Source of the DNA: Planctomycetota bacterium
GTDB lineage: Bacteria; Planctomycetota; Phycisphaerae; Phycisphaerales; SM1A02
Assembly (NCBI GenBank): GCA_022567855.1
Contig: JADFGE010000060.1
Span: 1-10,670, forward strand
Length of the DNA stretch: 10,670 bases
Direction: 5' to 3'
The position numbers were made by a program, and so were the translations under genes. Below are positions 1-6,760 of this stretch, piece after piece (positions within the stretch are counted from its first letter, which is position 1; each line of letters opens with the position of its first letter). Below the pieces are notes generated by a model that saw only the letters and a list, made by a program, of their open reading frames with translations, was not told the DNA's origin and searched no databases.

Positions 1-129
1 CTCATGGCGATCGTCGAAGGGCCGGTCGGCCGGGTTTTCATTCGTGTTGCTGGGCAAACGGCAACGGTCGAAGCGAACCGCGAAGATTTCATGGCGATGA
101 TTCGAGGGCTGCGCAAGACACCGACCTGA
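1..129 (+). CDS. C-terminal end of an unrecognised protein (partial)
   Basis: An open frame enters from the left edge in frame 1 and ends at TGA 127-129, giving the last 42 residues of a protein. The visible part reads as normal protein: a short hydrophobic beta-like segment (GRVFIRVAG), then ATVEANREDF and a basic helix ending in RGLRKTPT. GC-rich third positions agree with the neighbours. I do not recognise the family from this fragment. The next gene on the same strand begins 86 bases downstream, so the two may be co-transcribed, but nothing proves it. Confidence 0.6.
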   Translation, partial: LMAIVEGPVGRVFIRVAGQTATVEANREDFMAMIRGLRKTPT

Positions 130-215
130 TAGGATATGTCGTCGTCGGCACGCCCACGACCTCACACAACCGTCTTGTCGAGTTACCACTTGGCGCTATA
201 AAAAGGAACAGTCTC

Positions 216-839
216 ATGACCCCAAACCACATTGCCTTGGGAATCAGCTTCATGGTTGCCGGCTTGAGTATTGCTGGTTGCACGCGCGCAGGTTCGCAGG
301 CCGTGATCTCCCCCGGCGCCGCCACAGCGTTGACCAGTTCCTTCCCCGATGAGTGGTTCTATTACGAAGCCGATCGACCCGCTCAACTGCGAGCCATGGA
401 GGGGAACGCCGCGCCGAAACTTGCCACGGCCCGGTGGATTGGCCAAGCCCAGGATTTGGCGTCACTTCGAGGCAAAGTTGTTGTCGTGGATTTCTGGGGC
501 ACGTGGTGCGGACCCTGCATGCGAGCCATTCCTCACAATGTCGAGATCGTCAAGCAATATGCGGATGAGGGCGTGGTGCTCATCGGCGTTCATGATGCTC
601 GACGCGGTTGGGACAAGGTGGCCGAGATCGTCGAAACGAAGAACATCAATTATCCCGTTGCGCTTGACATGAGCGTTCAAGGCGAAGATCCGAAAGGTAG
701 CAGCGGTGTGTCAACGATCGCCTGGAATGTTCGGTTTTGGCCAACGTACTTCGTGATCGACAAGCACGGGAGAGTCCGCGCAGCCGGGTTGAAGCCTGAT
801 CACGTAGAAAACGTGATCGATGCCCTGCTGGCTGAGTAA
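216..839 (+). CDS. TlpA-like thioredoxin-fold lipoprotein
   Basis: A 207-residue thiol-disulfide protein probably anchored on the outer face of the cytoplasmic membrane or in the outer membrane. The N-terminus is a lipoprotein signal: hydrophobic residues 6-20 followed by lipobox IAGC with Cys22 as the lipidation site. After a roughly 50-residue linker comes a thioredoxin fold, with strand KVVVVDFWGTW, active site CGPC (Cys98 and Cys101) and the expected cis-proline in FWPTYFVID (Pro176). The family (AhpC/TSA/TlpA) includes reductants for cytochrome maturation and other periplasmic thiol exchange; no neighbour indicates the substrate here. The start is supported by AGGA at 204-207, eight bases before the ATG. 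The 3' end carries a perfect inverted repeat (798-818), and the gene converges on the molybdoenzyme gene with only 15 bases between stops. Confidence 0.9.
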   Translation: MTPNHIALGISFMVAGLSIAGCTRAGSQAVISPGAATALTSSFPDEWFYYEADRPAQLRAMEGNAAPKLATARWIGQAQDLASLRGKVVVVDFWGTWCGPCMRAIPHNVEIVKQYADEGVVLIGVHDARRGWDKVAEIVETKNINYPVALDMSVQGEDPKGSSGVSTIAWNVRFWPTYFVIDKHGRVRAAGLKPDHVENVIDALLAE

Positions 840-854
840 CCGATCAGTTCAGCC
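830..854. terminator. Possible shared terminator hairpin between convergent genes
   Basis: GGCTGA (830-835) pairs with TCAGCC (849-854) around a 13-base loop. It spans the stop codon of the thioredoxin gene and ends at the base before the stop of the convergent molybdoenzyme gene. There is no T tract on either side and the stem is short, so termination is a guess based on position. Confidence 0.2.
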
Positions 855-1499
855 CTACCACGCGAAGCGCTCTTCCATCCACGGGTCGCCGTGCATGTGG
901 TAGCCGTTGATCTCCCAGAATCCCGGGGCATCGGTGGCGCGCAGCTCGATGCCGGTGATCCATTTCGCACCTTTCCAGAAGTAAAGCCGTGGCACCACTG
1001 CTCGCACTGGATATCCGTGCTCCGGCGCTAACGGTTGGCCATCATGCAGATACGTGAGCACACAATCATCATGCGTGAATTCATCCAGCGGCACGTTCAC
1101 GGTGAAATCCCCGCCCGGCTCCGAGGCTGCGTGCTGCATCACGAAATTCGCTTCCGGCTTCGGTCGGGCAAGCTCGATCAGCAGTTTCGTCTGAACGCCG
1201 GTAAACGTGTTATCCAAGCGTGACCAATGCGTAACGCAGTGGATATCGCACCGCACGTCGACCTGCGGGAGTTGCAAAAGCTCATCCCAGCTCAACGTGT
1301 AAGGATTCTCGCACAGCCCCCACACGCGCAGCGCCCACGTCTCGCGCTGGATCGCGGGTATCGGGCCAAAGTGGAGCACCGGCCACTTCTTCGTCAATGC
1401 CTGCCCCGGCGGAGTACGGGCTGCGCGATCCGCGCCGCCCCGCAACGTGTCGGGGCTGATGATCAAAGGCAGGTGGGTTTGCGTGGCGATTTCTGTCAT
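855..1499 (-). CDS. Sulfite-oxidase-like molybdopterin oxidoreductase
   Basis: A 214-residue protein of the sulfite oxidase / MsrP molybdopterin-binding superfamily. The motif CDIHCVTHWS holds the cysteine (Cys88) expected to coordinate molybdenum. It is followed by the usual substrate-side region, a VPLDEF segment and the C-terminal signature HGYPVRAVVPRLYFWKGAKW, with GIEL just after. There is no Tat or Sec signal and no heme or dimerisation domain, so this is the short, probably cytoplasmic, stand-alone form; its substrate is unknown. A GTG at 1517 would add six residues, but it lies inside the 3' arm of a 9-bp hairpin (1513-1534), so I prefer ATG 1499. Neither start has a strong Shine-Dalgarno. 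It lies 43 bases after the stop of the 1543-1965 gene. Confidence 0.88.
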   Translation of the reverse strand: MTEIATQTHLPLIISPDTLRGGADRAARTPPGQALTKKWPVLHFGPIPAIQRETWALRVWGLCENPYTLSWDELLQLPQVDVRCDIHCVTHWSRLDNTFTGVQTKLLIELARPKPEANFVMQHAASEPGGDFTVNVPLDEFTHDDCVLTYLHDGQPLAPEHGYPVRAVVPRLYFWKGAKWITGIELRATDAPGFWEINGYHMHGDPWMEERFAW

Positions 1500-1512
1500 A
1501 TCGTCGCTCAAA

Positions 1513-1534
1513 CCCACGGATTGCTATCCGTGGG
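1513..1534 (-). terminator. Strong intergenic hairpin, terminator or attenuator
   Basis: CCCACGGAT (1513-1521) and ATCCGTGGG (1526-1534) form a perfect 9-bp stem with a four-base loop. On the minus strand it begins 8 bases after the stop of the 1543-1965 gene and is followed by only three Ts, then the start of the molybdoenzyme gene. It could terminate weakly, attenuate read-through or stabilise an mRNA end. The short T run prevents a firm terminator call. Confidence 0.4.
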
Positions 1535-1542
1535 CGTCGGGT

Positions 1543-1965
1543 TCAATCACCAACCAGCTCAAAGCTCGTGCCACTGGTCACATAAAAGTTCACCATCTGT
1601 CCTTCAGCAAAGTCGGTCGCGTGTTGTCCATCCGCCACCGTGACCCACATCGGCACCGCAACGTCAACTAACAGCCGGTTCTTCGCTTCGTCAACCGTCA
1701 GCACCGCGCCCGACACGATGCGCGGCTCGCCCCACACCGGTTCTACGAATCGGCCACCGGCTTGGGCCGTATGCATCCGAAGCGCGGTGGCATGGATACG
1801 TCCCTTGATCCGTTTGCCCAGGTGCGAGGCCAACGTGCTTCCGTCGGCTGTGGTGGCAAGACGCAGACGGTACTCCGTACCCGGCACTGCAAGCACGAGA
1901 TGCTCATCACTCAGCTCTTCAAGTACGCCTCGGGCGATTCCATCAGTTTCAACGTTCGTTGTCAC
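1543..1965 (-). CDS. Small protein of unknown function with two similar halves
   Basis: A 140-residue soluble protein without signal peptide, membrane segment or cysteine motif. I cannot assign a named family; it resembles short conserved proteins I associate with planctomycete genomes, but that is memory, not a search. The two halves look alike. Residues 11-66 (starting ARGVLEELSDEHLVLAVPG) and 84-137 (starting IVSGAVLTVDEAKNRLLVDV) each show a beta strand around GVL, an acidic turn, a second hydrophobic strand ending near a proline, then a glycine-led strand (KRIKGRI; EGQMVNF). This suggests two small beta-barrel-like domains joined by a linker with FVEPVWGEP. It starts at GTG 1965, supported by AAGGA nine bases upstream. 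The molybdoenzyme gene follows downstream after a hairpin; a functional link is only possible. Confidence 0.78.
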   Translation of the reverse strand: MTTNVETDGIARGVLEELSDEHLVLAVPGTEYRLRLATTADGSTLASHLGKRIKGRIHATALRMHTAQAGGRFVEPVWGEPRIVSGAVLTVDEAKNRLLVDVAVPMWVTVADGQHATDFAEGQMVNFYVTSGTSFELVGD

Positions 1966-1974
1966 GTCGTTCTG

Positions 1975-1979
1975 TCCTT
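1975..1979 (-). promoter_or_regulatory. Ribosome binding site deciding the GTG start at 1965
   Basis: The minus strand reads AAGGA here, nine bases before GTG 1965. No better-placed ATG exists nearby in this frame, so this site supports the GTG start. Confidence 0.6.
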
Positions 1980-2041
1980 ACCTGATACGACCGGACTTCG
2001 TTTGCCTTGAACCAGCCGACCTCGATGATAGCACCAACGAT

Positions 2042-3091
2042 CTAACGGTCACGCTTCATCGCAGGTGTCGGAGCATCCGTGGGTTTGGGTTGTTGATCGA
2101 GGCGTTTACGGAAGACGGCCGCTGCCCGACCGCCGAGATGACGATCAAAGAATTCACCTATTCGGACGAGCAGCTCAGGTTGGCGAAGTGCGTGTCCGGC
2201 GCCTTCCACGGTCAAGTACTCCGTCTCGATGCCGGCGTCAATCAGGGCCGCATTGAATAACTGAGCCTGTTCCAGAGGGACAATCTTGTCGGCGGTTCCG
2301 TGAATGAGCAGGAACGGTGGATCGGCATCATCAATATAGGTCAGCGGACTCGCCTCCTTCGCCCGTCGTTTATACTCCTGCAAATCATCTCCCAACCACA
2401 AAGTCAGGTACTCACGGCGCACCCCATCCTCAAAGCGGGTGAAGTCGATCGGACCTGAGATATCAACCACGCATTGCACCGTCGAGCTTACGCCGCTCGG
2501 CTCAAGCTCGCCTTCCAGCGCACCGTCGTTCCCCGATGTTCCAATCAAAGCGCTGAGGTACCCGCCGGCCGAAGGACCGACAATCCCGATCCGCCAGGGA
2601 TCGATCCCAAGTTCCTTTGCATTGGCGCGCAGAAAGCGGACAGCCGCCTTGCAATCATGCACGGCTGCGGGAAAGCCCGCCGCGCCCGCAAGCCGGTAGT
2701 CGATGGTCACCGCAAGGTATCCGCCTTGTGCGAAGGCGATAACGAGCGGAATCCCTGCGTCCTTCGACCCGCCTCGAAAGCCGCCGCCGTGTACGAAGAT
2801 CACCGCCGGCAACTTCTGATCGGATTGCTTGGGTGATGCTGCATCGAGTTTCAAGTCAATCATTTGCCCATCAGCGCCCGGTGCGCGTGAATACACAACG
2901 TCGCGCACGAGCTCAATCGAATCGGGAATTTTCGGCTGTGGCGGCGCCTCATCCCGCTGAGGCCGTGGGCGACGTCCTAGGCCCGGCTTCATGGCATTGT
3001 CCGGTGGATCCGGCGGCCCGTTCTGCCCCCAAGCTGGGTTGGCCATCCATCCAACGGTAACAATCAGTACAGCCGTGATGCTGTATCGCAT
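2042..3091 (-). CDS. Secreted alpha/beta-hydrolase, carboxylesterase type (BD-FAE-like)
   Basis: A 349-residue exported esterase-like enzyme. Residues 1-22 form a Sec signal peptide (MRYSITAVLIVTVGW, then ANPAWG), followed by a proline- and arginine-rich linker (24-55). The catalytic domain has the oxyanion-hole motif HGGG (101-104), the nucleophile elbow GPSAGG (Ser174), a GTAD motif with acid Asp268, and GAGHA with His300, a full catalytic triad. Layout and length fit the acetyl-esterase / feruloyl-esterase-like group common in polysaccharide degraders; the real substrate cannot be told. ATG 3127 and ATG 3106 lie upstream in frame, but ATG 3091 has a strong GGAGG eight bases before it and opens directly on the signal peptide. 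The gene starts 28 bases after the stop of the amidotransferase gene. A short charged tail (about 329-349) follows the hydrolase fold. Confidence 0.9.
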   Translation of the reverse strand: MRYSITAVLIVTVGWMANPAWGQNGPPDPPDNAMKPGLGRRPRPQRDEAPPQPKIPDSIELVRDVVYSRAPGADGQMIDLKLDAASPKQSDQKLPAVIFVHGGGFRGGSKDAGIPLVIAFAQGGYLAVTIDYRLAGAAGFPAAVHDCKAAVRFLRANAKELGIDPWRIGIVGPSAGGYLSALIGTSGNDGALEGELEPSGVSSTVQCVVDISGPIDFTRFEDGVRREYLTLWLGDDLQEYKRRAKEASPLTYIDDADPPFLLIHGTADKIVPLEQAQLFNAALIDAGIETEYLTVEGAGHALRQPELLVRIGEFFDRHLGGRAAAVFRKRLDQQPKPTDAPTPAMKRDR

Positions 3092-3099
3092 CGTCCGAC

Positions 3100-3104
3100 C
3101 CTCC
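3100..3104 (-). promoter_or_regulatory. Ribosome binding site fixing the hydrolase start at 3091
   Basis: The minus strand reads GGAGG (GGAGGG with the next base), eight bases before ATG 3091. The upstream in-frame ATGs at 3127 and 3106 have no such site, so translation most likely starts at 3091. Confidence 0.7.
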
Positions 3105-3119
3105 ATACCACACCGCCGG

Positions 3120-3734
<615 letters not shown>

Positions 3735-3747
3735 GATGGGCGAGGAA

Positions 3748-3789
3748 GGAGTTAGGGGTCAGGAGTTAGGAGTTAGGGGTTAGGAGTCG
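3748..3789. repeat. Six-copy heptamer tandem repeat, GGRGTYA
   Basis: Six consecutive 7-base units: GGAGTTA, GGGGTCA, GGAGTTA, GGAGTTA, GGGGTTA, GGAGTCG, then a further run of G to 3793. The last unit is degenerate. It begins 14 bases upstream of the pabA ATG, so the pabA mRNA leader, if transcribed through it, carries the C-rich complement. The pattern resembles the short tandemly repeated heptamers known from cyanobacteria. Confidence 0.85.
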
Positions 3790-3799
3790 GGGGATGAAG

Positions 3800-3840
3800 C
3801 CGGACCTGACGAACGAGCGAAGCGAGCGAGGAAGGTCCGG
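3800..3840. repeat. Inverted repeat with a GAGCGAAGCGAGC core
   Basis: CCGGACCT (3800-3807) and AGGTCCGG (3833-3840) are perfect 8-base arms around a 25-base centre containing the quasi-palindrome CGAGCGAAGCGAGCG. It lies between mcsB and pabA, next to the heptamer repeat. It could be a dispersed intergenic repeat or a transcript-end structure for mcsB, but no T tract follows on the minus strand. Confidence 0.65.
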
Positions 3841-3914
3841 GTAGACGCCTCCAGCCCAATAGTGTAGTCGCCGAGCGTCGCTCAGTAGCTTCTGTACGGT
3901 TTATTCGGTACGAC

Positions 3915-4952
3915 CTACGCCAGCGCCTTGCGAACGACCGTCGCGCGGACTTCGCGGAGTCGGTCGGCGGCGAGGTCCGCACCGACGTGGAGCTGGAGAT
4001 GGGCCGGCTGGATTTGCAGTAGCAGCCGATTGATCAAATCGATATCCACCCCGTCGACCCGGCGCAGATGCACGCCGAGGCGAACTCGGCTCAGTAGCTT
4101 CATCGCTTCCTCCGCCCCCAGCAGCCGGGCGTTCCGCAGGACGGCCAGGGAGCGATGCACACGATCATCCAGCAGCGTGGCGTTGCGTTCCACCAACATT
4201 CGCCGGGCCTGGTGTTCGTATTCGATGATTTGCGGAAGGATTCGCTCCAGGAACTCCTGGAGAATCTCCTGTTCGCTTCGCCCTAGGGTGACTTGATTGC
4301 TGATCTGGTAGAAGTCCCCAGCCGACTCGGACCCTTCCCCGTAGTAGCCGCGAACGGCCAGGTGCAGGTCTTTGGCGGCCCGGCGAACGCGCTCGATCTC
4401 ATTACTCAGTTTCAGGGCCGGCAGGTGCATCATCACCGACAGCCGGATGCCCGTGCCGAGGTTGGTGGGACAGGCGGTCAGGTATCCCCATCGAGGCGAA
4501 AACGCATAATCGATTTTCGCCTCCAGCGCCTCGTCCACGGCGTCGATCCGCTGGACGAGATCGTCCAGCCGCAGGCCGGGTGCGATCAGCTGCATCCGCA
4601 GATGATCTTCCTCGTTGATCATGATGCTGAGGGTTTCGTCGTTCGAGACGGCGACGGCGCGGGGGATGTCAGCCTCGGCCAAGTGTCGCGAGATCAGGTG
4701 CCGTTCCACAAGCAGTTGGCGGTCGCGAGCGGTGGCCTCAGCCAGATCGACCCAGATCATCTCCTTCGACAAGTTGCTTTCGAGAACGACCTGCCGTGCC
4801 AGATGGACCAACTCCCGCCGCTGAGCATCGCTGGCCCGCACTACGAACGGGAATCCCGCAACATTGCGGGCCAAACGAACCCGGCAGCTCATGACCACGT
4901 CGGATTCAGGACCGTCGTTACTCAACCACGGACCCTGTGATGCGAATTCCAT
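3915..4952 (-). CDS. mcsB: Protein arginine kinase McsB
   Basis: A 345-residue phosphagen-kinase-fold enzyme that phosphorylates arginine side chains in proteins; in Bacillus this marks misfolded proteins for ClpCP. Family signatures are clear: MSCRVRLARN (nucleotide-binding arginines, 21-30), NEEDHLRMQ (113-121, catalytic acid region), and LTACPTNLGTG with the guanidinium-contacting Cys161. RGYYGEGSES and YQISNQVTLG follow. There is no N-terminal domain of the creatine/arginine kinase type, as expected for McsB. Near the C-terminus the position of the pArg-sensing RDxxRA motif reads RLREVRA (331-337), so the first two motif residues are not conserved. The start lies 21 bases after mcsA, with a GGGG run about nine bases before the ATG. 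The pair is likely one transcript. ctsR and clpC are absent from the window. Confidence 0.94.
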   Translation of the reverse strand: MEFASQGPWLSNDGPESDVVMSCRVRLARNVAGFPFVVRASDAQRRELVHLARQVVLESNLSKEMIWVDLAEATARDRQLLVERHLISRHLAEADIPRAVAVSNDETLSIMINEEDHLRMQLIAPGLRLDDLVQRIDAVDEALEAKIDYAFSPRWGYLTACPTNLGTGIRLSVMMHLPALKLSNEIERVRRAAKDLHLAVRGYYGEGSESAGDFYQISNQVTLGRSEQEILQEFLERILPQIIEYEHQARRMLVERNATLLDDRVHRSLAVLRNARLLGAEEAMKLLSRVRLGVHLRRVDGVDIDLINRLLLQIQPAHLQLHVGADLAADRLREVRATVVRKALA

Positions 4953-4973
4953 CGGTGCGTACCCCGTCCATAC

Positions 4974-5522
4974 TTACGGTGAGTTCGCCTCGCCTTTGCC
5001 TTGATGAACGCCCGGATCACCGCCGGCCGAGGCCGACAGCTCCGTGTCCAGACTGCGCAAACGATCGCGTAGCTTGGCGGCGCGCTCATACTGCTCCGCC
5101 GCCACCGCCTGGTCCAGTTCCTTGGTCAGTTGCCGGATCAGGTGCGGGCGATCGATCGACGACCCGGCGCGACGAGGGGATTTTCCTCGATGGTGCGTTG
5201 CTCCGTTTTGGGCGCGCTCGATCAACGGGGCAAGTTGCTTCTCGAATGCTTCATAACAGTCTGGGCACCCCAGCGTTCCGCTCTGGCGAAACTGGCCGAA
5301 GGTGATGCCGCAGCTCGCGCACTTCCGCTTCGCAGCCGCGCCCGCCTTGGCGCTGTGCGACATGACGAATTGCGTCAGGAGCTGATTGATCGGCTGGTGC
5401 GTGGGCATCGCCACCCCGGCCTCCTGGGCGTGCGCCTCGCACAGATGGATCTCTTTCTTCACGCCGTTCTTCACGGTCACTTCGTGTACTACGGCCGGCT
5501 TGTCGCAAAAATCACACTTCAT
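4974..5522 (-). CDS. mcsA: McsA-like zinc-finger / UVR-motif activator of McsB
   Basis: A 182-residue protein matching McsA in length and layout. The first zinc-site residues are CDFC (3, 6) with CEAH (Cys28, His31), a CxxH where Bacillus has CxxC. The second site is CASC (68, 71) and CPDC (86, 89), in the familiar CGITFGQFRQSGTLGCPDCY context. A charged linker follows, then a UVR (UvrB/UvrC) helix pair around 127-158, then an acidic and glycine-rich tail. In Firmicutes McsA binds and activates McsB; adjacency to mcsB here supports the same role. AGGA seven bases before the ATG supports the start. The upstream 164 bases, down to the kdsA stop, hold two small inverted repeats and may contain its promoter, though I see no convincing -35/-10 pair. 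Confidence 0.9.
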   Translation of the reverse strand: MKCDFCDKPAVVHEVTVKNGVKKEIHLCEAHAQEAGVAMPTHQPINQLLTQFVMSHSAKAGAAAKRKCASCGITFGQFRQSGTLGCPDCYEAFEKQLAPLIERAQNGATHHRGKSPRRAGSSIDRPHLIRQLTKELDQAVAAEQYERAAKLRDRLRSLDTELSASAGGDPGVHQGKGEANSP

Positions 5523-5582
5523 GGTTCATCCTGATCGTAGCCGCGCGGCTCGGGAACGGCCAAACTAATCCACCGCGATCCC

Positions 5583-5636
5583 CGCAGAATCGTTTGTCTG
5601 CGAACCCTGTTCCCTACCCGCGGCGCAGAAGCCGCG
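5583..5636. repeat. Two small inverted repeats between kdsA and mcsA
   Basis: CGCAGA (5583-5588) pairs with TCTGCG (5597-5602), and CGCGGC (5619-5624) pairs with GCCGCG (5631-5636). Both are perfect 6-bp stems with loops of 8 and 6 bases. The second could end the kdsA transcript and the first could be an operator or leader structure for mcsA. No T tract is present, and short GC stems arise easily by chance here. Confidence 0.3.
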
Positions 5637-5686
5637 CGTTTCGGCCCTGAGACAGCCGGTGGTGAGCCTATCGGACCAATCAAGAA

Positions 5687-6544
5687 TCAAACTTTGGCCG
5701 TCTTGGCATCGGCCGGCTGCCGTTGTGACGCCATCGCAGACCGGATGGCCGCAAGCTGATGCAGCATGCTCGGCATCACCTCCAGCGGTTGCATCGTGCT
5801 CACATCCGACATCGCATGATCCGGGTTTGGATGACACTCCAAGAAAACAGCATCAACACCAGCGGCGACCGCAGCCCTGGCCAGGAGCGCGGCGCGCTCA
5901 GGTCGGCCGCCGGTTGTTCCCTCACCGGCGCCCGGCAGTTGCGTGGAATGCGTCACGTCGAAGCAAATCGCGGGGCCCAACTCCATCAGGTCGCCCAGTC
6001 CGACAAAGTCGTTCACCAAACGCTGGTAGCCGAAGAACGTCCCCCGCTCGGTGAGCATGATTTGCGCGCAACCTGCTTCAGTAAGCTTGGCGACCACGTG
6101 CTGCATCTCGCTCGGCGACATGAACTGCCCCTTCTTTACGTTCACCGCCTTGCCGCTTTGCCCGCATTCGAGAAGGAGATCAGTCTGACGGCACAGGAAC
6201 GCCGGGACCTGTAACAGATCAACGGCCTCGGCCACCGCCTCGACCTGGCCCGGCTCGTGAACATCAGTCGTGACCGGCACGCCGAGCTTGTCACGCAGCC
6301 GAGCGAGTTCGGCGAGGCCGGCCTCAAGACCCGGACCGCGAGCAGATCGGATGCTAGAGCGATTCGCCTTGTCGAAGCTCGCCTTGTACACAAAGCTCAG
6401 CTTCAGTTCCGCACACATATCGCGGACGGCCGTTCCGATCACCTCGTTGGTCTGCGGTTGCTCCAGGACGCACGGCCCGGCGATGACCAGCAACGGCTGG
6501 CCCGGTCCCACCGCGATCGTTCCGATGACGCATCTTCTGTGCAT
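5687..6544 (-). CDS. kdsA: 3-deoxy-8-phosphooctulonate synthase (Kdo-8-phosphate synthase)
   Basis: A 285-residue cytosolic enzyme that condenses phosphoenolpyruvate with arabinose-5-phosphate to Kdo-8-phosphate, the precursor of the Kdo in lipopolysaccharide. Diagnostic segments are VIAGPCVLE (21-28), KASFDKANRSS (54-64), TDVHEP (93-98), KKGQFMSP, ERGTFFGY and FDVTHSTQLPG. Cys25, His199, Glu236 and Asp247 occupy the metal-ligand positions, so this is the metal-dependent type; metal-independent forms have Asn in place of the Cys. An in-frame ATG at 6586 would add 14 residues, but ATG 6544 gives the family's usual N-terminus; neither has a clear Shine-Dalgarno. The gene marks a Gram-negative envelope. 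kdsB, kdsD and waaA are not in the window. Confidence 0.95.
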   Translation of the reverse strand: MHRRCVIGTIAVGPGQPLLVIAGPCVLEQPQTNEVIGTAVRDMCAELKLSFVYKASFDKANRSSIRSARGPGLEAGLAELARLRDKLGVPVTTDVHEPGQVEAVAEAVDLLQVPAFLCRQTDLLLECGQSGKAVNVKKGQFMSPSEMQHVVAKLTEAGCAQIMLTERGTFFGYQRLVNDFVGLGDLMELGPAICFDVTHSTQLPGAGEGTTGGRPERAALLARAAVAAGVDAVFLECHPNPDHAMSDVSTMQPLEVMPSMLHQLAAIRSAMASQRQPADAKTAKV

Positions 6545-6716
6545 GACTAAGAGCCTACCCGCCGATGGCCGGGGTGTGGGCAACATGGACCGATAGCCGA
6601 CCCGCCCCCCCGGTCAAAAGCACACGCACCGGCACGGCCTGACCGATACAACGCTCGACGACTTTTTTCAATAGAAGGCCGGATAGGGAATGCCGAAGAG
6701 GTAAACGTGTGTCACT

Positions 6717-6722
6717 ATTATA
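6717..6722 (-). promoter_or_regulatory. Candidate -10 box for kdsA
   Basis: The minus strand reads TATAAT, a perfect -10 consensus, in an AT-rich patch of the 216-base divergent region. No TTGACA-like box lies 16-18 bases upstream; the nearest, TTGCGA, is 21 bases away. It would give a leader of about 165 bases before kdsA. On the plus strand the same patch holds GATAAT (6728-6733), a possible -10 for the DUF1444 gene, also without a good -35. Confidence 0.3.
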
Positions 6723-6760
6723 GTTGCGATAATCCGCCCCGGGTCGCAACGGAGTAGCTC

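Noticed and set aside
175..202. TTGTCG and TATAAA with a 16-base spacer before the thioredoxin gene
   Set aside because: The implied transcript would begin about base 209, downstream of the AGGA ribosome site at 204-207, so it would not carry that site. The similarity is probably fortuitous.
1500..1517. Upstream GTG start (1517) for the molybdoenzyme
   Set aside because: The codon lies in the 3' arm of a perfect hairpin and has no Shine-Dalgarno; the six added residues are not part of the family fold.
4293..4940. Long plus-strand frame opposite mcsB
   Set aside because: Shadow of a high-GC gene; the minus strand has all McsB motifs.
5565..5837. 90-codon minus-strand frame overlapping the end of kdsA
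   Set aside because: It is out of frame with kdsA over much of its length, with no ribosome site and no sensible protein pattern.
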